Notes: generated by a model from the sequence alone, not told the origin. 64,000 bases of DNA from Medicago truncatula (GCF_003473485.1 NC_053043.1:32154576-32218575); one strand, 5' to 3'; positions 18,119 through 30,175 are shown, counted from the stretch's first letter. Numbers and translations are program-made.

Positions 18119-19199
18119 ATTGTTTTTAACAGTTTGAAAATTATAATTATAATTATATATATAAAAACAAAAGTACTTGAAGTTTTTCTTTAAAATGTAA
18201 AGAAAATATAATACTTCATTTAGAAAATTGCATTACCAGATCCAGTAAGAAAACCCTATCATATTACTATTACCCTCTAAATTACAAGAACGCCATGAAC
18301 AAACATTAAAATAAAATCCTGGTAATAGCTCAAGGCAAAAAAAAGTGTGGTATTATTATTGCAATGCAATATAACATCAAGTGATCTATCAAATCCTGAA
18401 CAGTAAAAAATAAAGTTACCAGTAACAGTCTGAGTTGTTTACCTTGAGGGGTCGGCTAACCAATTAAAGAACAACAAAGTCGTGAAAAAGGCAAAGTGTG
18501 ATAGCAGTGTCTTTATCTGCAATAGGTCACACATAACAACCGAATTAGAATAGTCAAGCATTAAAAATAAAATAAGAAAGAAGGGAAAAAGGATGTTGAA
18601 CAAGACATAAAAACCTATGTGGAACAAAATAAACAGAGTAATTCCTACAGAGATGATGATTAAAATCATCCGAAACTATATGAATATTTTCGTAGGTGAT
18701 GAAATGTATGATAAATAAAAAAGCACAAAAGCCTTGATGTTTTGGTTACATTTGTTTGTTCTTACTACTATGGGATTATTGGAGGATGTAGGAGCACAAT
18801 TCTAAATCACTTGAATGACAAAAAGTTTCAACTCAGGTAGCTAAAAAACTAAAAATAACATTCAGATTTCAACCCACAAAAAAACTTGTTGCCTTGGCTT
18901 GTTACAATTGGAAAGAATGAGCTGCAGCCTAAACCACCCCCGCTATTTCAGCAGATATATCATAATTTAGAAGCTATAAGTACAATCAGATACAAAACAA
19001 AGTTCCCAATCGAAGTGTTAGGAAACCAGAAAGTATCACAGCAAAACAGAGAGAATAAAATAAGATAGAAATGAGTAAGGTAGTGTGTATTATTGAATTC
19101 AAACGAGGATTTACTGAGGAATTGGTTCCTCAACCACGGAGCAACCTCTTTGCAGAGGGCAAGTGCTCTCTACCTATTTCTAATGGAAAAATATTCCCA

Positions 19200-19360
19200 A
19201 AAATAAGATTTCCTCTTAGAATTTGGGTTGGGCCTAATTCAACCTTACAAGACTGGCTTATAAGGAGAGGGCTGCCCGAGCTTTACAAACACTACACAGC
19301 CCATATTTCTAGGCAATGCGGGACTAAATTGAAACCTTCACACCCAACACAATGAAGACA
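19200..19360. repeat. LTR/TRIM-like fragment common in legumes
   Basis: Text such as 'gggttgggcctaattcaacc', 'ggcttataaggagaggg' and 'aggcaatgcgggact' matches the promoter half of a short LTR-like repeat that I recognise from many legume loci. No borders or duplication can be set. The family assignment rests on memory. Confidence 0.4.
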
Positions 19361-19610
19361 ACCCAAATGCCGCAATTAGGCGGCTAGGGCGGTCCACAAT
19401 GAAGGCAGAATTTTCAACAATAACTGAATGATTCCCTTTTTCTAAAAGCTATTTGCCACCAGCATTAGTGTGGTCCACAATGTAGCGCCTCTTTCGATAT
19501 TGGTGTGGCTAAAATTTCAAAGAAATTACTATTCAAATCATTGACGACGACCTATTTTTAGGTAAGCACAGGAAAAATTAGTTCATCCTATAAAATAGAA
19601 CAGTGACTTT

Positions 19611-19735
19611 GTAAGCACAATTGTACAAAAAAAAAAACACAATGCACAATACGTAACAAAATAAGCAATAATGAACAATTATGAACCCATACCACCAGGC
19701 AGGGAAATCTCTAGGCTTTAACAATTGTGCTTACC
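19611..19735. repeat. Small inverted-repeat element
   Basis: GTAAGCACAATTGT near 19611 and ACAATTGTGCTTAC near 19722-19735 are exact inverted copies that bound about 125 bp of A-rich sequence, which looks like a short MITE. The left flank (gaacagtgactttg) also occurs near 39643, upstream of RRP8. Confidence 0.4.
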
Positions 19736-20040
19736 GAATTTTTCTTGTCGTAGTTATATATACTGAAATTGGGGTTCCTCCTGACAAAGCCAAGAAGTTG
19801 GTTCTTTGAATCTTTCCCTTTAATTTTGATAAAGTAAGGAAACTGAGATGTTAGCGGCAGTATTAGAAGAAACATTTCAACAAACAGTTAAAGGTCATGA
19901 CATGTATATTCAAATTTGATCATACCTAACTAACAGGTTTGAAATTGAATAATATACAATGTGTTAAGAGTAAAGCATAATATATCAAATTTGATCCAAT
20001 TCCCAATTCTGAAACCCCAAAACAAGCAATTGGAGAATTA

Positions 20041-20150
20041 CCTTTTCTGACAACAAGAGGCGAGAGAAGAGAAACCAGCGGCGGGAAACGTGACTGAGTA
20101 AGAACAGAGTCGTGAGGCGAGAAGAAGAGTGGGTGTCTCACGGTGTTTGG
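20041..20150 (-). other. Inferred 5' UTR exon of MED22
   Basis: On the minus strand this is CT-rich leader-like sequence ending 'gtcagaaaag' followed by GTAATT, a good donor. The next usable acceptor in the leader is at about 16193, 33 bases before the MED22 ATG. The resulting intron would be about 3.85 kb and would contain the LTR at 16.4 kb. Transcript data are needed, and the exon could belong to nothing. Confidence 0.4.
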
Positions 20151-21223
20151 TGTGATTAGAGAAGAAGAGTGGGAGAGAAGGAGTAAGTACCCAAGTAAAT
20201 CCCTGAATTTACCGAATGTCAGTCAAATCTGTCACTTCATGACGTGTGTCGTTAACCTCTCACAAGATTTTATTATGTCTGTCACGTAAACATGGATTAA
20301 TTTGGTCTAAATGAAAAAAATTTCAAGAATCAAATTTATTTATTGCTTAAAAAAATTGATTGATTTATAGAAAATTCGAACTCGCTTTTACATAAAAATA
20401 ACTGTTATAATTTGTCACCTAAAGTTCAAAATTCCCAAAATTTCAAAATTCCTTTCTTCCCCAAATCTATAAAATAAGATTAGAATCCTAATTTTATAAT
20501 TTGTCACCTAGAGTTCAAAATTCCCAAAATTTCTTCCATTAATTGATGACAACGCTGTTCCCCAATTCAAAAAACTTCAAAACCTAATTTTTTTTTGATT
20601 GAATTCAAAATCCAAAAATTGTTCAAGCTTTGGTGTTCATAAATGATGGATGGTCATATGGGCAAAAACAACTATAATAGTCGGCCTAAGGAAAGTGGCA
20701 ATGAAGAGGTTTAGAGGGGAAGGTTGATGGACAAAGTTGATTGTGTATGAAGTGAGCTTAGGTTGATTAAGTATGTGTTAGTCATAGTTTGCTTGTTTGG
20801 GTTGTTTAACATGCTACTGTATTGTACTTGGTATGTATATTGTTGTAATGAAAAGAGGTTGAAGATGAATGAATGCAACTTTTTTGTCGAAAAATTTCCA
20901 TCAAATTAGTCCTTAAATTATTTGCCTAAGTATCAAATCGATCCCTACATTATATAAAAATACCATCAAATAAGGCCTTGAATTATTCAAATAGATGTCA
21001 ATGTGACCCTTGATGCGTATATGTGCAGAATAAAGTAAAAAAAGTAAAGAGACACAATTTGATCCTTGATTATACCATCAAATAAGTCATAACTCAGTCA
21101 TTGCACTACAAGTGCAAGAATATTACATAAGCAAAAAGCAACCAACTACGAGGCATTAACAAGTCATAAGTCATACATTCCATCAAATAAGTCGTAATTC
21201 AGTCATTACACTACAAGTGCAGG

Positions 21224-23402
21224 TGTAACACCTTATTCCCAAATATAATTTATTTAATAAAATATACACACATCAGAGTAATAATTTCAATGGGCATGTC
21301 ATACTTCATTTTCAAATTTTCTTAAATAGAAATATACACTATTTAAATAACCTTCATCAATAATATCATTAATCTGCAGCGGAATAATTGTATTTAAGCA
21401 ACAACATTAACTGACTAAACTTCCATAAAACATCTTGGCATAAAAAGCCTCAACCAGAATAATCTGACAAACATAGGGCTACAACAGCATTATCCAAAAT
21501 TTGATACATAGGACTGAAAGAAAACAATAAAATCTCATCCCACGTATCAGAGCCCTAGACACTTTGAGCCACCACCTACTACTCAAGATCACCTGCAAGT
21601 TACCCATAGGAAGGGCAACGTTTTCAAGCAGAAGGGGTGAGATTCTCAATCAATAAAAATAATATATAATAACATCAATTGAAAATCTAACACCTTACAA
21701 CATCAATAATTATTCAATAAGCATATGGTATTTCATAATCAACAACAATCATCCAAATATAGAATTTAGTCAACAATGCAACTCATGATATGACACGACT
21801 TCCCCCCCTAATACTCTTCAATAAATGCAACTATGCATGTGGTACCATAACCAGGGCCGTGACCCACACCGCTGTCGAATGGTTAAAGCATTCTCATCAG
21901 GACCTAAGTCCTCACCGCTCAACACCGCTTTGAACAACTAGTGTTCCACCGCTTTGAACGACAAGGCGTTCCAGAGCCGAAGCTCTCCCACTTTGATGTT
22001 TATGCAACTACCCAACCTGTGTATATCTACATACAACTTAACTATTACATATGTTTTATATGACTTACTACTCCGCAACTCAAACAATCCAGAACATACA
22101 CAATTATTTATAATTATGCGCATACATCAATCACATTCCACATGTTATGTATATATTCACTCGATTTCATACTCAATCATCTCCAACATTTACTAACACC
22201 AATCAATTCGATCACCGGCTAGTTCTAATAGGAGTCGGTTACCTACACCAGGGTTATACTAGTTAAAAGAAATATTATAGAATGCTCAAGAAGTCCCCTC
22301 CTGCACGAAACAAAAGTTCAGAAGAAGGCTGACTAAGACTTACTTCGCTTAAGCGACGGCTAGTTCGCTTAAGCGACCGGCTTACAGTAGGTCTGGGTTC
22401 AGCTCGCTTACGGGTCGCTCACGGTTCGCTTGAGCGAACTTCTGACAGAATCAAAATGGTTTTTCGCTCACTGGGTCGCTTACCATTCGCTTAAGCGAAT
22501 CCTTGGCAGAATCAAACTTAATTTTCGCTTACCAGTTCACTCACTGTTCGCTTAAGCGAACGGGTAAAATCGCATTCTGAGCAGCTTGCTTGAATGCTCG
22601 CTTAAGCGACTATTCATCTGGGCAGTGCAAAAACCTACGGTTTTCAACCCTCTTCACACTCCAAAACCCAATTTTAATCCCCTGATCACCCAAAACGTTT
22701 TCCAGCAGATGTTTACAGGTTCTATACACAACTAGGCATCTAAAGGAAACACAAACAGACATCAACAACAACAATACAGATCATTCCACCATCATACAAA
22801 ATTTCACCAATTCATCCAACCAATTCTAATTACAATTCAAATTGTGATCACAGCAACATTATAGATTAGGAATTCATTCTGAACATCACTTTACAACATA
22901 TTTAACATGATCATTACCCTTTCCCCTCAGAATCATCATCAAGCCCTAACCCTCAATTTATTTTCCAAAACTATGCAATTAGGTCAATTTCAGAAATTAT
23001 AGATTATGATTATTGAGAGATAGTCTCACCCTTACCTTAGTTTTGCAGAAAATTAGACAGCAAGGATCGGTTCTTAGGCTCTCCTCTCTAGCTTTGGCTC
23101 TTCTTCTCCCTTTTTCCCAAAAAGCTTAATGTTCTTACGTAAAAACGTTTTGACTGTTTTTCTTTCTTTTTCTAACTCCTATCATAACTTCCCTTATTTC
23201 ATTAAACTCCCTTAATTTTTATTAAATCCTAATTAACTCCCTAATTCCTAAATTACTATTAATTTCCACTTATTTTAATTATTATTATAATAAACTATAT
23301 AATAAAATGCACACACCACATAAATCACCAAAAATCATATAAAATCACATATGAGACCCCAAATAAATCAAAATAAAATAAAATAACAGCTAGGGCGTTA
23401 CA
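21224..23402. mobile_element. Solo LTR (2.18 kb) with perfect 5-bp TSD
   Basis: Starts TGTAACACCT, ends GGGCGTTACA, and GCAGG is duplicated on both sides (21219-21223, 23403-23407). TG...CA ends plus a 5-bp duplication identify an LTR retrotransposon. The absence of gag-pol and of a second LTR means recombination left a solo LTR. The length and layout fit Ty3-type elements. It carries the palindrome array at about 22343-22612. Confidence 0.9.
22343..22612. repeat. Array of TCGCTTAAGCGA palindromes inside the solo LTR
   Basis: Exact TTCGCTTAAGCGA occurs at 22344-22356 and 22364-22376. Full or near copies (TTCGCTTGAGCGAAC, TTCGCTTAAGCGAAT, TTCGCTTAAGCGAAC, CTCGCTTAAGCGACT) follow up to about 22612, mixed with half-sites such as TTCGCTTACC. 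Units are separated by similar 'gacagaatcaaa' text, so the block looks like a decayed tandem repeat of about 65-70 bp with palindromes in each unit. Confidence 0.85.
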
Positions 23403-23548
23403 GCAGGAATATAACATAAGCGAAAAGAAACCCAACCATGGGGCATAATTTAAACAAGTCTAAACATCATATTTTCCAAAAGCATAATTTAATCAGGCAT
23501 CAAGCATCACTTATTTGAAAATCCTGGGGTTGGGATATACTCGATGAA

Positions 23549-23665
23549 TTAGGGTTGAGTAGAATCGGATGATCCATAACTTGGATATGTCATTCTAATA
23601 ACTCTAGGAGCAGTTGGATGTGGTGGAGTAGAACCCCCCTCCCACTGGTGTTTGCGTAGACTTCT
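23549..23665 (-). pseudogene. Coding-like scrap in the Mutator-like element
   Basis: The minus strand has an open stretch reading KHQWEGGSTPPHPTAPRVIR followed by a Ser/Tyr/Pro-rich tail and a stop. It has no start codon and no recognised domain. It may be the worn 3' end of an element-encoded protein or a captured fragment. Confidence 0.25.
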
Positions 23666-24230
23666 CAGTTAAAATAACTGGTCATTTCATGTCATACCTC
23701 CTTGTACTCACTCCCTCCAATAAAATCGATCAAATCAATCCCTAGATTTTTAAATTTTTTAATCAAATTAGTCCCTAAATTATTACAGTTAATATCAAAT
23801 CGATCCTTAAAAGAGGGATAAAAGAGGAAAAACAAAAAAATTCAAAGTGAAAAGTTAAAACTGAAATTTGTAACGTTTCCATCAAATTCGTCATTGTACA
23901 CGTGGCTGACTGGATGATACGTGGACATCACAACACAACATGCAGGACGACACGTCAGCCTCACTACCAGAGGGAATGGACGGAGGGATGAATTTGATGG
24001 ACGTCTATTAAATTGAGGGATTAATTTGATATTTTGAAAACTTGAGGGACGAATTTGGCTAATCCTAGTAAATTCAAGGACGAATTTGGGTATTTACTCG
24101 GGAGAGAAGACAAGTCTCGTGCTTGGTAAAAAAAAATCATTTTGGTCATTTAAGAGCAAGAAGTCGGTAATCTCTTAATGCATTGAAATTTTAAAAAAGT
24201 CTTATCGTACGTTTTGTTAGTTAAAATAGT

Positions 24231-25547
24231 GAGTAAATGGTCACTTTGGTTCATGAATCTGCATCTCGCTGCCACAAAGGTCCCTGACTCAAGATTAGAT
24301 AAAAAAAAGTAGTCATTGGATGTACACTTCTGTTATCACTTTAGTCTCTAGCGTTAAATAATTATGTTAATTGATGATGTGACATATTTTATGTTGACAA
24401 GGAGTATGAGGTGTCACAGGGACTAAAGTGAAAATAGAAATGGTCACTTTGGTCCCTGAACCGAAAATAAATATCCTTAAACTCATTCCAACGAAGTGTT
24501 GCTCTTTGTCTAGAACTGGGTCATCTTTCTCAATGAAGTTGTTCTGTAGTTGTGGGAGACTTGTTGTTAGGTCCTTGATTGTGCATATTTACTATGAGTT
24601 AGGTCCCTGACACTAAACACTCACTGTCATTAAGGTCTCTGACAGTAAACACTTACAGGCACACGACATTTGTCATGCTTCCATGCAATGGCTGCTATTC
24701 CTTGAACACACAATATGCCTAAAAATGTGACAGCAAACGCTAAATATTAGCTACCAATTCACATAACATGTTTGGCATTATATCAATGATTGTTATAATA
24801 GCTAATATGAAAACAAATATTGAATCAAGTGACTTAAGTTTATGTTCTGCAATCATACTGCAGAAATGCACATACTCAGATAAATATACTAGGACAATAT
24901 TTATAAATAATCAAGTGAAGTTTAGTTGAATATGTATTCTTTAAGATAATAATCTTTCTTAAAAAAATAAAATAGTATAATTTAAAGTTGACATTGAGAT
25001 TAAAAAGAAGAAACCATGACGGAATTCAAGAAATGCTAATGCAAATACATAATTTGGAAAAATGTGATTCATAATCAAACCTGGAAGCCTGAAACAATTC
25101 TTCATATTGTTAGAATTGATAAATTGATATAAAATAGGATCATAATAGGCCTACTTTGTGTCTGTAAGTGTTTACAGTCAGGGACCTTAGTGACAATAAG
25201 TGTTTACTGTCAAAGACTTAACAACACATCTCCCGCAACCACAGAACAACTTCATCGAGGAAAATGACCAAGTTTTTGACGAAGAGCAACACTTTGTTGG
25301 GATGAGTTTGGGGATATTGATTTTTGGTTCAGGGATATTAATTTTCGGTTCAGAGATCGAAGTGACAATTTTCTACTTTCACTTTAGTCTCTACGGCACC
25401 TCATACTCTTTGTCAGCACAAATCCTTTATCATGTCATAAACTAACATAATTATTTAACGCCAGAGACTAAAGTGATAACGGAAGTGCACATTCAAAGAC
25501 TACTTTATATTTAATCTTGAGTCAGAAAATTTACCATTTACTCTTAA
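24231..25547. mobile_element. Mutator-like foldback element with ~420-bp arms
   Basis: The left arm (24231 to about 24655) and right arm (about 25148-25547) are inverted copies. Both contain 'ctcaagatta', 'ttatcactttagtctct', 'gttaaataattatgtta', 'agtatgaggtg' and 'gaagttgttctgt'. Short ends are GAGTAAATGG / CCATTTACTC. TTAAAATAGT flanks both sides (24221-24230, 25548-25557), a 10-bp duplication typical of this superfamily. The centre has no coding sequence, and the open frames in the arms are incidental. Confidence 0.85.
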
Positions 25548-25769
25548 TTAAAATAGTCTTTAAAATAGTTTCTCAACACTGACATTAACTCTTTTTAAAT
25601 AGAGACTGAGTAAGTAACTACATATAAAGACTGATATGACAATAAGTGAATATATTGATCAATCAATATCACAATATTAACGAATCATTTTAATGTCATA
25701 AACTATTTTGACTAAATCCAAAAAAGGACTGCTAGTGTGTATTTGAATAATAGGGTGTATGATATGCAT

Positions 25770-28360
25770 AGTTTTAAAAACCGGCTCGGACAGGCCGGTC
25801 CAATCGGGAACCGGTGAGTATACTGGGTCGAGCTGCACGACGGATCGGTCATGCAGTTAAACCGGTAAAAACCGGTGAGTCCCACTGAAAACCGGTGACT
25901 TGGCCGGTTTAAGAAGCAAACCGATTTTGTTAAATATTATTTTTAACGATCGCTTAATTAGCGTTTAATGCTTGTTTTTATTGGTCTTTAATGTTTATTA
26001 CTACATACATTTACTATTGTCTTGCACCAGCAATTAACTGCATTGACTTTTATATTTTTTTTGAAAATTTTCCAATTTAAAGAAACATAACGGTGAGGAT
26101 CGAACCGGCACATTGATATGCAAAAAGGAACTCTTAGCCACTGCATAATAAACTTGTTTGTGACAAACATTGAAATAAATTCTATATATAAATATAGTAC
26201 ATGTACATTTTATTTTTACAAAACACATTATTAAGTTTGTTAACAGGTTAATAAGACACGTATTTTTTTTTAAGTGCGTAAAACATATCTTTTATATATA
26301 TATGAGTCAGAATCCGTTGACATCAGGTGTCAATAGATTCGTTGACATCAAATCTCAACCGTTTAATTTATTTAATCAAAGGCTAATTTTAATGTCATGT
26401 TTCTCTTTAATATGTATCATTTCTTGCAATCATACACTATTATTGTAATCAATGATTAAAAAACTCAAATTGGAAACACAATCATACCACGATCCTTATT
26501 CTCTTGTCTGCAAAATTAAAATACACTCTTTTTCTCTTCTTCTTTTATAGCAAAACAACTTTTTGGATCTTTGCAATTTGACTTATCGACTACAATCATT
26601 TATGAATTGTTTCTACCTACTCAAATCCAATATTTGATCCCAATTTCATATATCTCATGTTTCTTGCCACCCCAATAAAACTTGGATTTAACTATTTAAT
26701 TGAATCGAATGGTGGAATCTCCGGACAATAATAATAGTAATAATACAAATTATCATTTTTTACAATCGAATATTGAATTGATTGTGGCTAATGCACAACA
26801 CCATTGGTACATAAGAATCTGAATTGTTGTTGGTCGTGGATTCACTACGTTAAATTGTTAATTATAAAGTAGAATTGAGTAATTCATTTAAAAGAGATTT
26901 TGTAGAAAATTGAACATTTAACATAAACAAAATATGGGCATGATAGAGAGAAAGAGACACATAAGAGGGAAACTTTTAAAGAGTGTCGACTGAAATTTCC
27001 AGAAATTTAATACAAATGACAATTTGCAAAAAATGAAATTTCCAGAAATTTAATTAAAAAAATAATGAAAACGATTTATGTATATCTACTAAGTGTTGAT
27101 TTTATCTACCAAGAATCAAAAGGCAATCCAACATCATTGTGATTTCCCTTTCAACAAGTTTATGTCAATTATTCATGAAATAATAACTACTTTGTATATG
27201 AATTTTACAATCATCTCTTATTAGCATCCATACAAATAAATTGCACTTAATAATATTATAAAGAACGAGATTTTGTTTACCAAAAATAAAATAAAATTAA
27301 AGAGCAAAATTAAAGCACACTAAAAGTCACGATTACTTAATGTGAATAATTACGAGCCTTTGATTAAAATGAAACGGAATGTTAGGATTTGATGTCAACG
27401 AATCCGTTGACATCAGGTGTTAACGGATTCGTTGACACCAAATATTAACCGTTGATTTCGTTTGATCTAATGGTTTACATTTGTTCAATTAAAAGTATCA
27501 TGTGACCATATCTTTTGGAGATTTTCATCCCATAAATATTCATAATTTCTTTTTGGAATAATAAATATTCCTAATTCGTTCTACCGGTTTCTCTCTTTCT
27601 CCTGTTGGTCATCTTGTTATGAAAATGGCTGCAAACAACAACCAGCGATGCTATTTTCCACCAAACACTCATCCATGAATTCCACGATGGGAGTGAAAAA
27701 ACTTGGCTATTAGGATCAGTTATTTTTTTTTTATTTTTTTGATAAAAAGAAGTATACATATTTGTTGTTGCAAGGAAATCATGGTTCGGTGGTAGTGTAA
27801 TAGTGGTTTTCGTTAATCAACATTTCATGGGAATAAGTATTATTCTTTGGATTAACATAACATAGATCAAATATAGCCACTTGTTTTTAATTAAAAGATA
27901 TGCTTTTGTTTATTGCTTTGTTAATTTTTTACCTCTCATGATTGCCTCGTACTGTAAAAAAGAAGAAGATGAACACCATGAAAATAGTTTTGAAAGTTAG
28001 AGCATGGAAAATGACAATGGGAGAAGATAGGGAAACTGATAAAATTAATTAGGAATATGTATAATTTCCGAAAAAACATTATGAATATTTATGGCATGGA
28101 AATCTCAAAAGATATGGTCATATGATACTTTTATTTGAACAAATGTCAACCTTTAGATCAAATGAAATCAACGGTTAATATTTGGAGTCAACGAATCCGT
28201 TGACACTTGGTGTCAACGGATCCTATCTCATAAGATATTTATAAATACACGTATTGATATGTTTTGACCGGAAGACAACCTTACCAGGTTATTTAACTGG
28301 TTTAAGTTGGAAAAAAACATGCATTGGTTCAAACTAAATGAATACATTCTGTTTTAAAAA
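25770..28360. repeat. Composite AACCGG-rich repeat with a nested inverted-repeat element
   Basis: The outer part opens with GTTTTAAAAACCGGCTCGG and many ACCGGT words. 'gaccggaag...caggttatttaactgg' and GTTTTAAAAACTG near 28262-28360 look like its other end. Inside (about 26303-28232) lie inverted blocks with ATCCGTTGACA and GGTGTCAACGG words. The block at about 27387-27590 and the inverted block at about 28027-28232 match over roughly 200 bp. A further terminal copy is at about 26306-26400, so two insertions of one family may be superimposed. No coding capacity. Confidence 0.6.
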
Positions 28361-28621
28361 CTGTGTCAATTATATTTTTTCAAATGTTAAAAATTATCAA
28401 TTTTTATCAATAAATACTTTGCATTTGTACAATTCACGTGTGAATGAAATAAATTACTACTAGAATGGATGGAATAGTACAGTACAAAGCAACAATTGAA
28501 GTCAAAATTAAAGAATCAGTCAAAAGCAAAAAAGAGAAAGAAAACAATTGTGGTTATCTTATATTAAATTTAAAATTTACTTAAATTAAAAAAAAAAATG
28601 CAATGACTTCCATAATTATCT

Positions 28622-28629
28622 TATAAATA
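28622..28629 (+). promoter_or_regulatory. TATA box of the defensin-like gene
   Basis: TATAAATA sits 70 bp before the start codon, a normal plant distance given a leader of about 35-40 bases. Confidence 0.6.
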
Positions 28630-28691
28630 GCCTATATTACAAAGGTGCTTTTTGTAAACCATTCAAAATCTAAAATTAAAATCAAGATAAA

Positions 28692-29056
28692 ATGGCAACT
28701 CATATCAATCTCCTCATTTTCACTTTTTTTGCAATTGCATTCATTGCTTCAGGTTCAGGTAACAAACTAGTATTATATAACTCAATTTTGTTCAATTTTC
28801 AATTAAAAGTCTTAAAATTCCCCTCTAAAAAAAAAGTTAAGATTTAAAAACCATGTTTTTAAGATATGTATCATATTTCTAATGTTTTATTTTTATTTTT
28901 ATTGATGTAGGAGTGGACGAAACATTACATTGCTTTTATGGAATATGTGCTGGTAAAACGGGTCCTTGTACCCAGTTTTGTACAGGAAAGGGCTACCCTA
29001 GAGGTGGCAACTGTTTATTAAACACAGGATTGTGTTGTTGCATTGGAGAAGTTTAA
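28692..29056 (+). CDS. Secreted defensin-like (8-cysteine) peptide
   Basis: Two exons, 28692-28758 and 28911-29056, joined in phase 1, give 70 aa. The intron sits just after the signal peptide, the standard layout of plant DEFL and nodule cysteine-rich genes. Residues 1-21 form a hydrophobic signal (MATHINLLIFTFFAIAFIAS). The mature part has eight cysteines spaced C-x4-C-x6-C-x3-C-x10-C-x6-C-C-C, with a Gly/Lys-rich middle and an acidic end. The pattern fits defensin-like peptides rather than classical 4- or 6-Cys nodule peptides. Likely secreted, with an antimicrobial or signalling role by family analogy; the target is unknown. It is isolated among transposons and too short for simple ORF calling. 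Confidence 0.88.
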
Positions 29057-29934
29057 AAGATCTATGTTTGATCATTGTACTTTCTTAGTATGATTGTACA
29101 TGTATTCAACAAAATATCTTTAAGATTTTCATAAAAATAAAAATTAATACTGACATGATTTCTTATTATCAACAATGTGTTATGCGTTATTTGTTATATT
29201 ATGAATTTTATAATTCGGACCATTCGTTAGCATTTTTCTAATATTGATAATAAAAATGACATTAAAAGGTCGACTAATTTGTCTATTGTGAAATAAATAC
29301 AATCAATTATATCATTTTGTTTATAGCTTAATCAGAGAGAGACAAAGGCATTGAAAGTGTAAAATTAAAGAAAAAAAACTTAATCATAAGTATATAGTAA
29401 AATTGAACATAAAATGCAACCAACTGGAATCTGGTTAGCTATTTCCTGCAGTCATACTCATGATATGCTCGAGATTTAATTTTTATTTTATAATTATATT
29501 TATAATTCTTAAAATATCTACTTTGAATTTGAACTATAAGATCTTAACCATCAAGTATAATGTTTAAAGGGATTTTAGTGAACTTAGATTAGTAAATCAA
29601 ATCAGTTAGTTGAGGATTAATTGTGGAGTGTACTTGGATAATAATAGGGTTAAAGGTAATAGGATGATGGCTTTAGGAGATCAACTTCTAATGTTAGTTG
29701 AGTTAAGATGAGGGTCGAAACTTGACATGTTTTGAAATAATAGTATGATTTAGATGATGAACTGAATTGATGTGATAGTAAATGATGAGCAAAGATGAAT
29801 TATTTGACGATATGTAATGAAGAACTTTTTGACTATGTGTAATGATGAATTATTACACATGTACATTGTCTTGTCTTAAAGATATAAAAATGCATCATAC
29901 AAATTAGCCGATTATCAATCGTCATGAAAGTCCA

Positions 29935-30175
29935 TTGTCTTGTCTCTTTCATTTTTTTCTCCCAAACTCTTCTTCTTCCTTGCACTAAAACTCCTTGCAC
30001 CTAAAACTAGGTTTTTTGTATTAGAGCCGGTGGTTTTAGCAAAACTGAACCGGATCGACTAGTTCAACCAATTGGACCGAAAACTAAAGCCGTGTCCGGT
30101 TTGGAAAGACTTTAAAAACCGCTGGTCTTATATCAAAACGGTCAAGATCGGGGCCGGTTTTTTATTGGACGGTCG
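29935..30175. repeat. Duplicated fragment of the RRP8 first exon/leader plus AACCGG repeat
   Basis: About 240 bp match 39425-39640 in the same orientation. Shared text includes 'cttgtctctttc', 'cttcttccttgcac', 'tttttgtattagag', 'aaaactgaaccggatcgac', 'ttggaccgaaaactaaag' and 'atcggggccggtt'. In the 39-kb copy this covers the RRP8 start codon region. Here the ATG is lost, so it is a non-functional duplicate. Confidence 0.75.

Larger units (their letters stand above)
20181..24099. mobile_element. Mutator-like element with perfect 10-bp TSD, split by a solo LTR
   Basis: Left end GAGTAAGTACCC and right end GGGTATTTACTC are inverted copies. The 10-bp GGGAGAGAAG flanks both sides (20171-20180, 24100-24109). 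A duplication of this size is typical of Mutator-like elements. Internal text includes 'ccctgaatttac' / 'ccttgaatttac' arms and short coding-like scraps but no transposase. Without the 2.18-kb LTR insertion plus its 5-bp duplication it would be about 1.7 kb. It lies directly upstream of the inferred MED22 leader. Confidence 0.85.

Noticed and set aside
18439..18669. 76-aa hydrophobic ORF on the minus strand
   Set aside because: AT-rich sequence gives Phe/Leu/Ile runs by chance; no start context or homologue recognised.
22343..22612. Regularly repeated palindromes resembling a CRISPR array
   Set aside because: The spacers are not unique or of constant size, the units decay gradually, and the block lies inside a TSD-flanked plant LTR.
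24428..25445. Two short proteins in the foldback arms
   Set aside because: They are incidental open frames in inverted repeat arms; they do not match each other in translation and have no domain.
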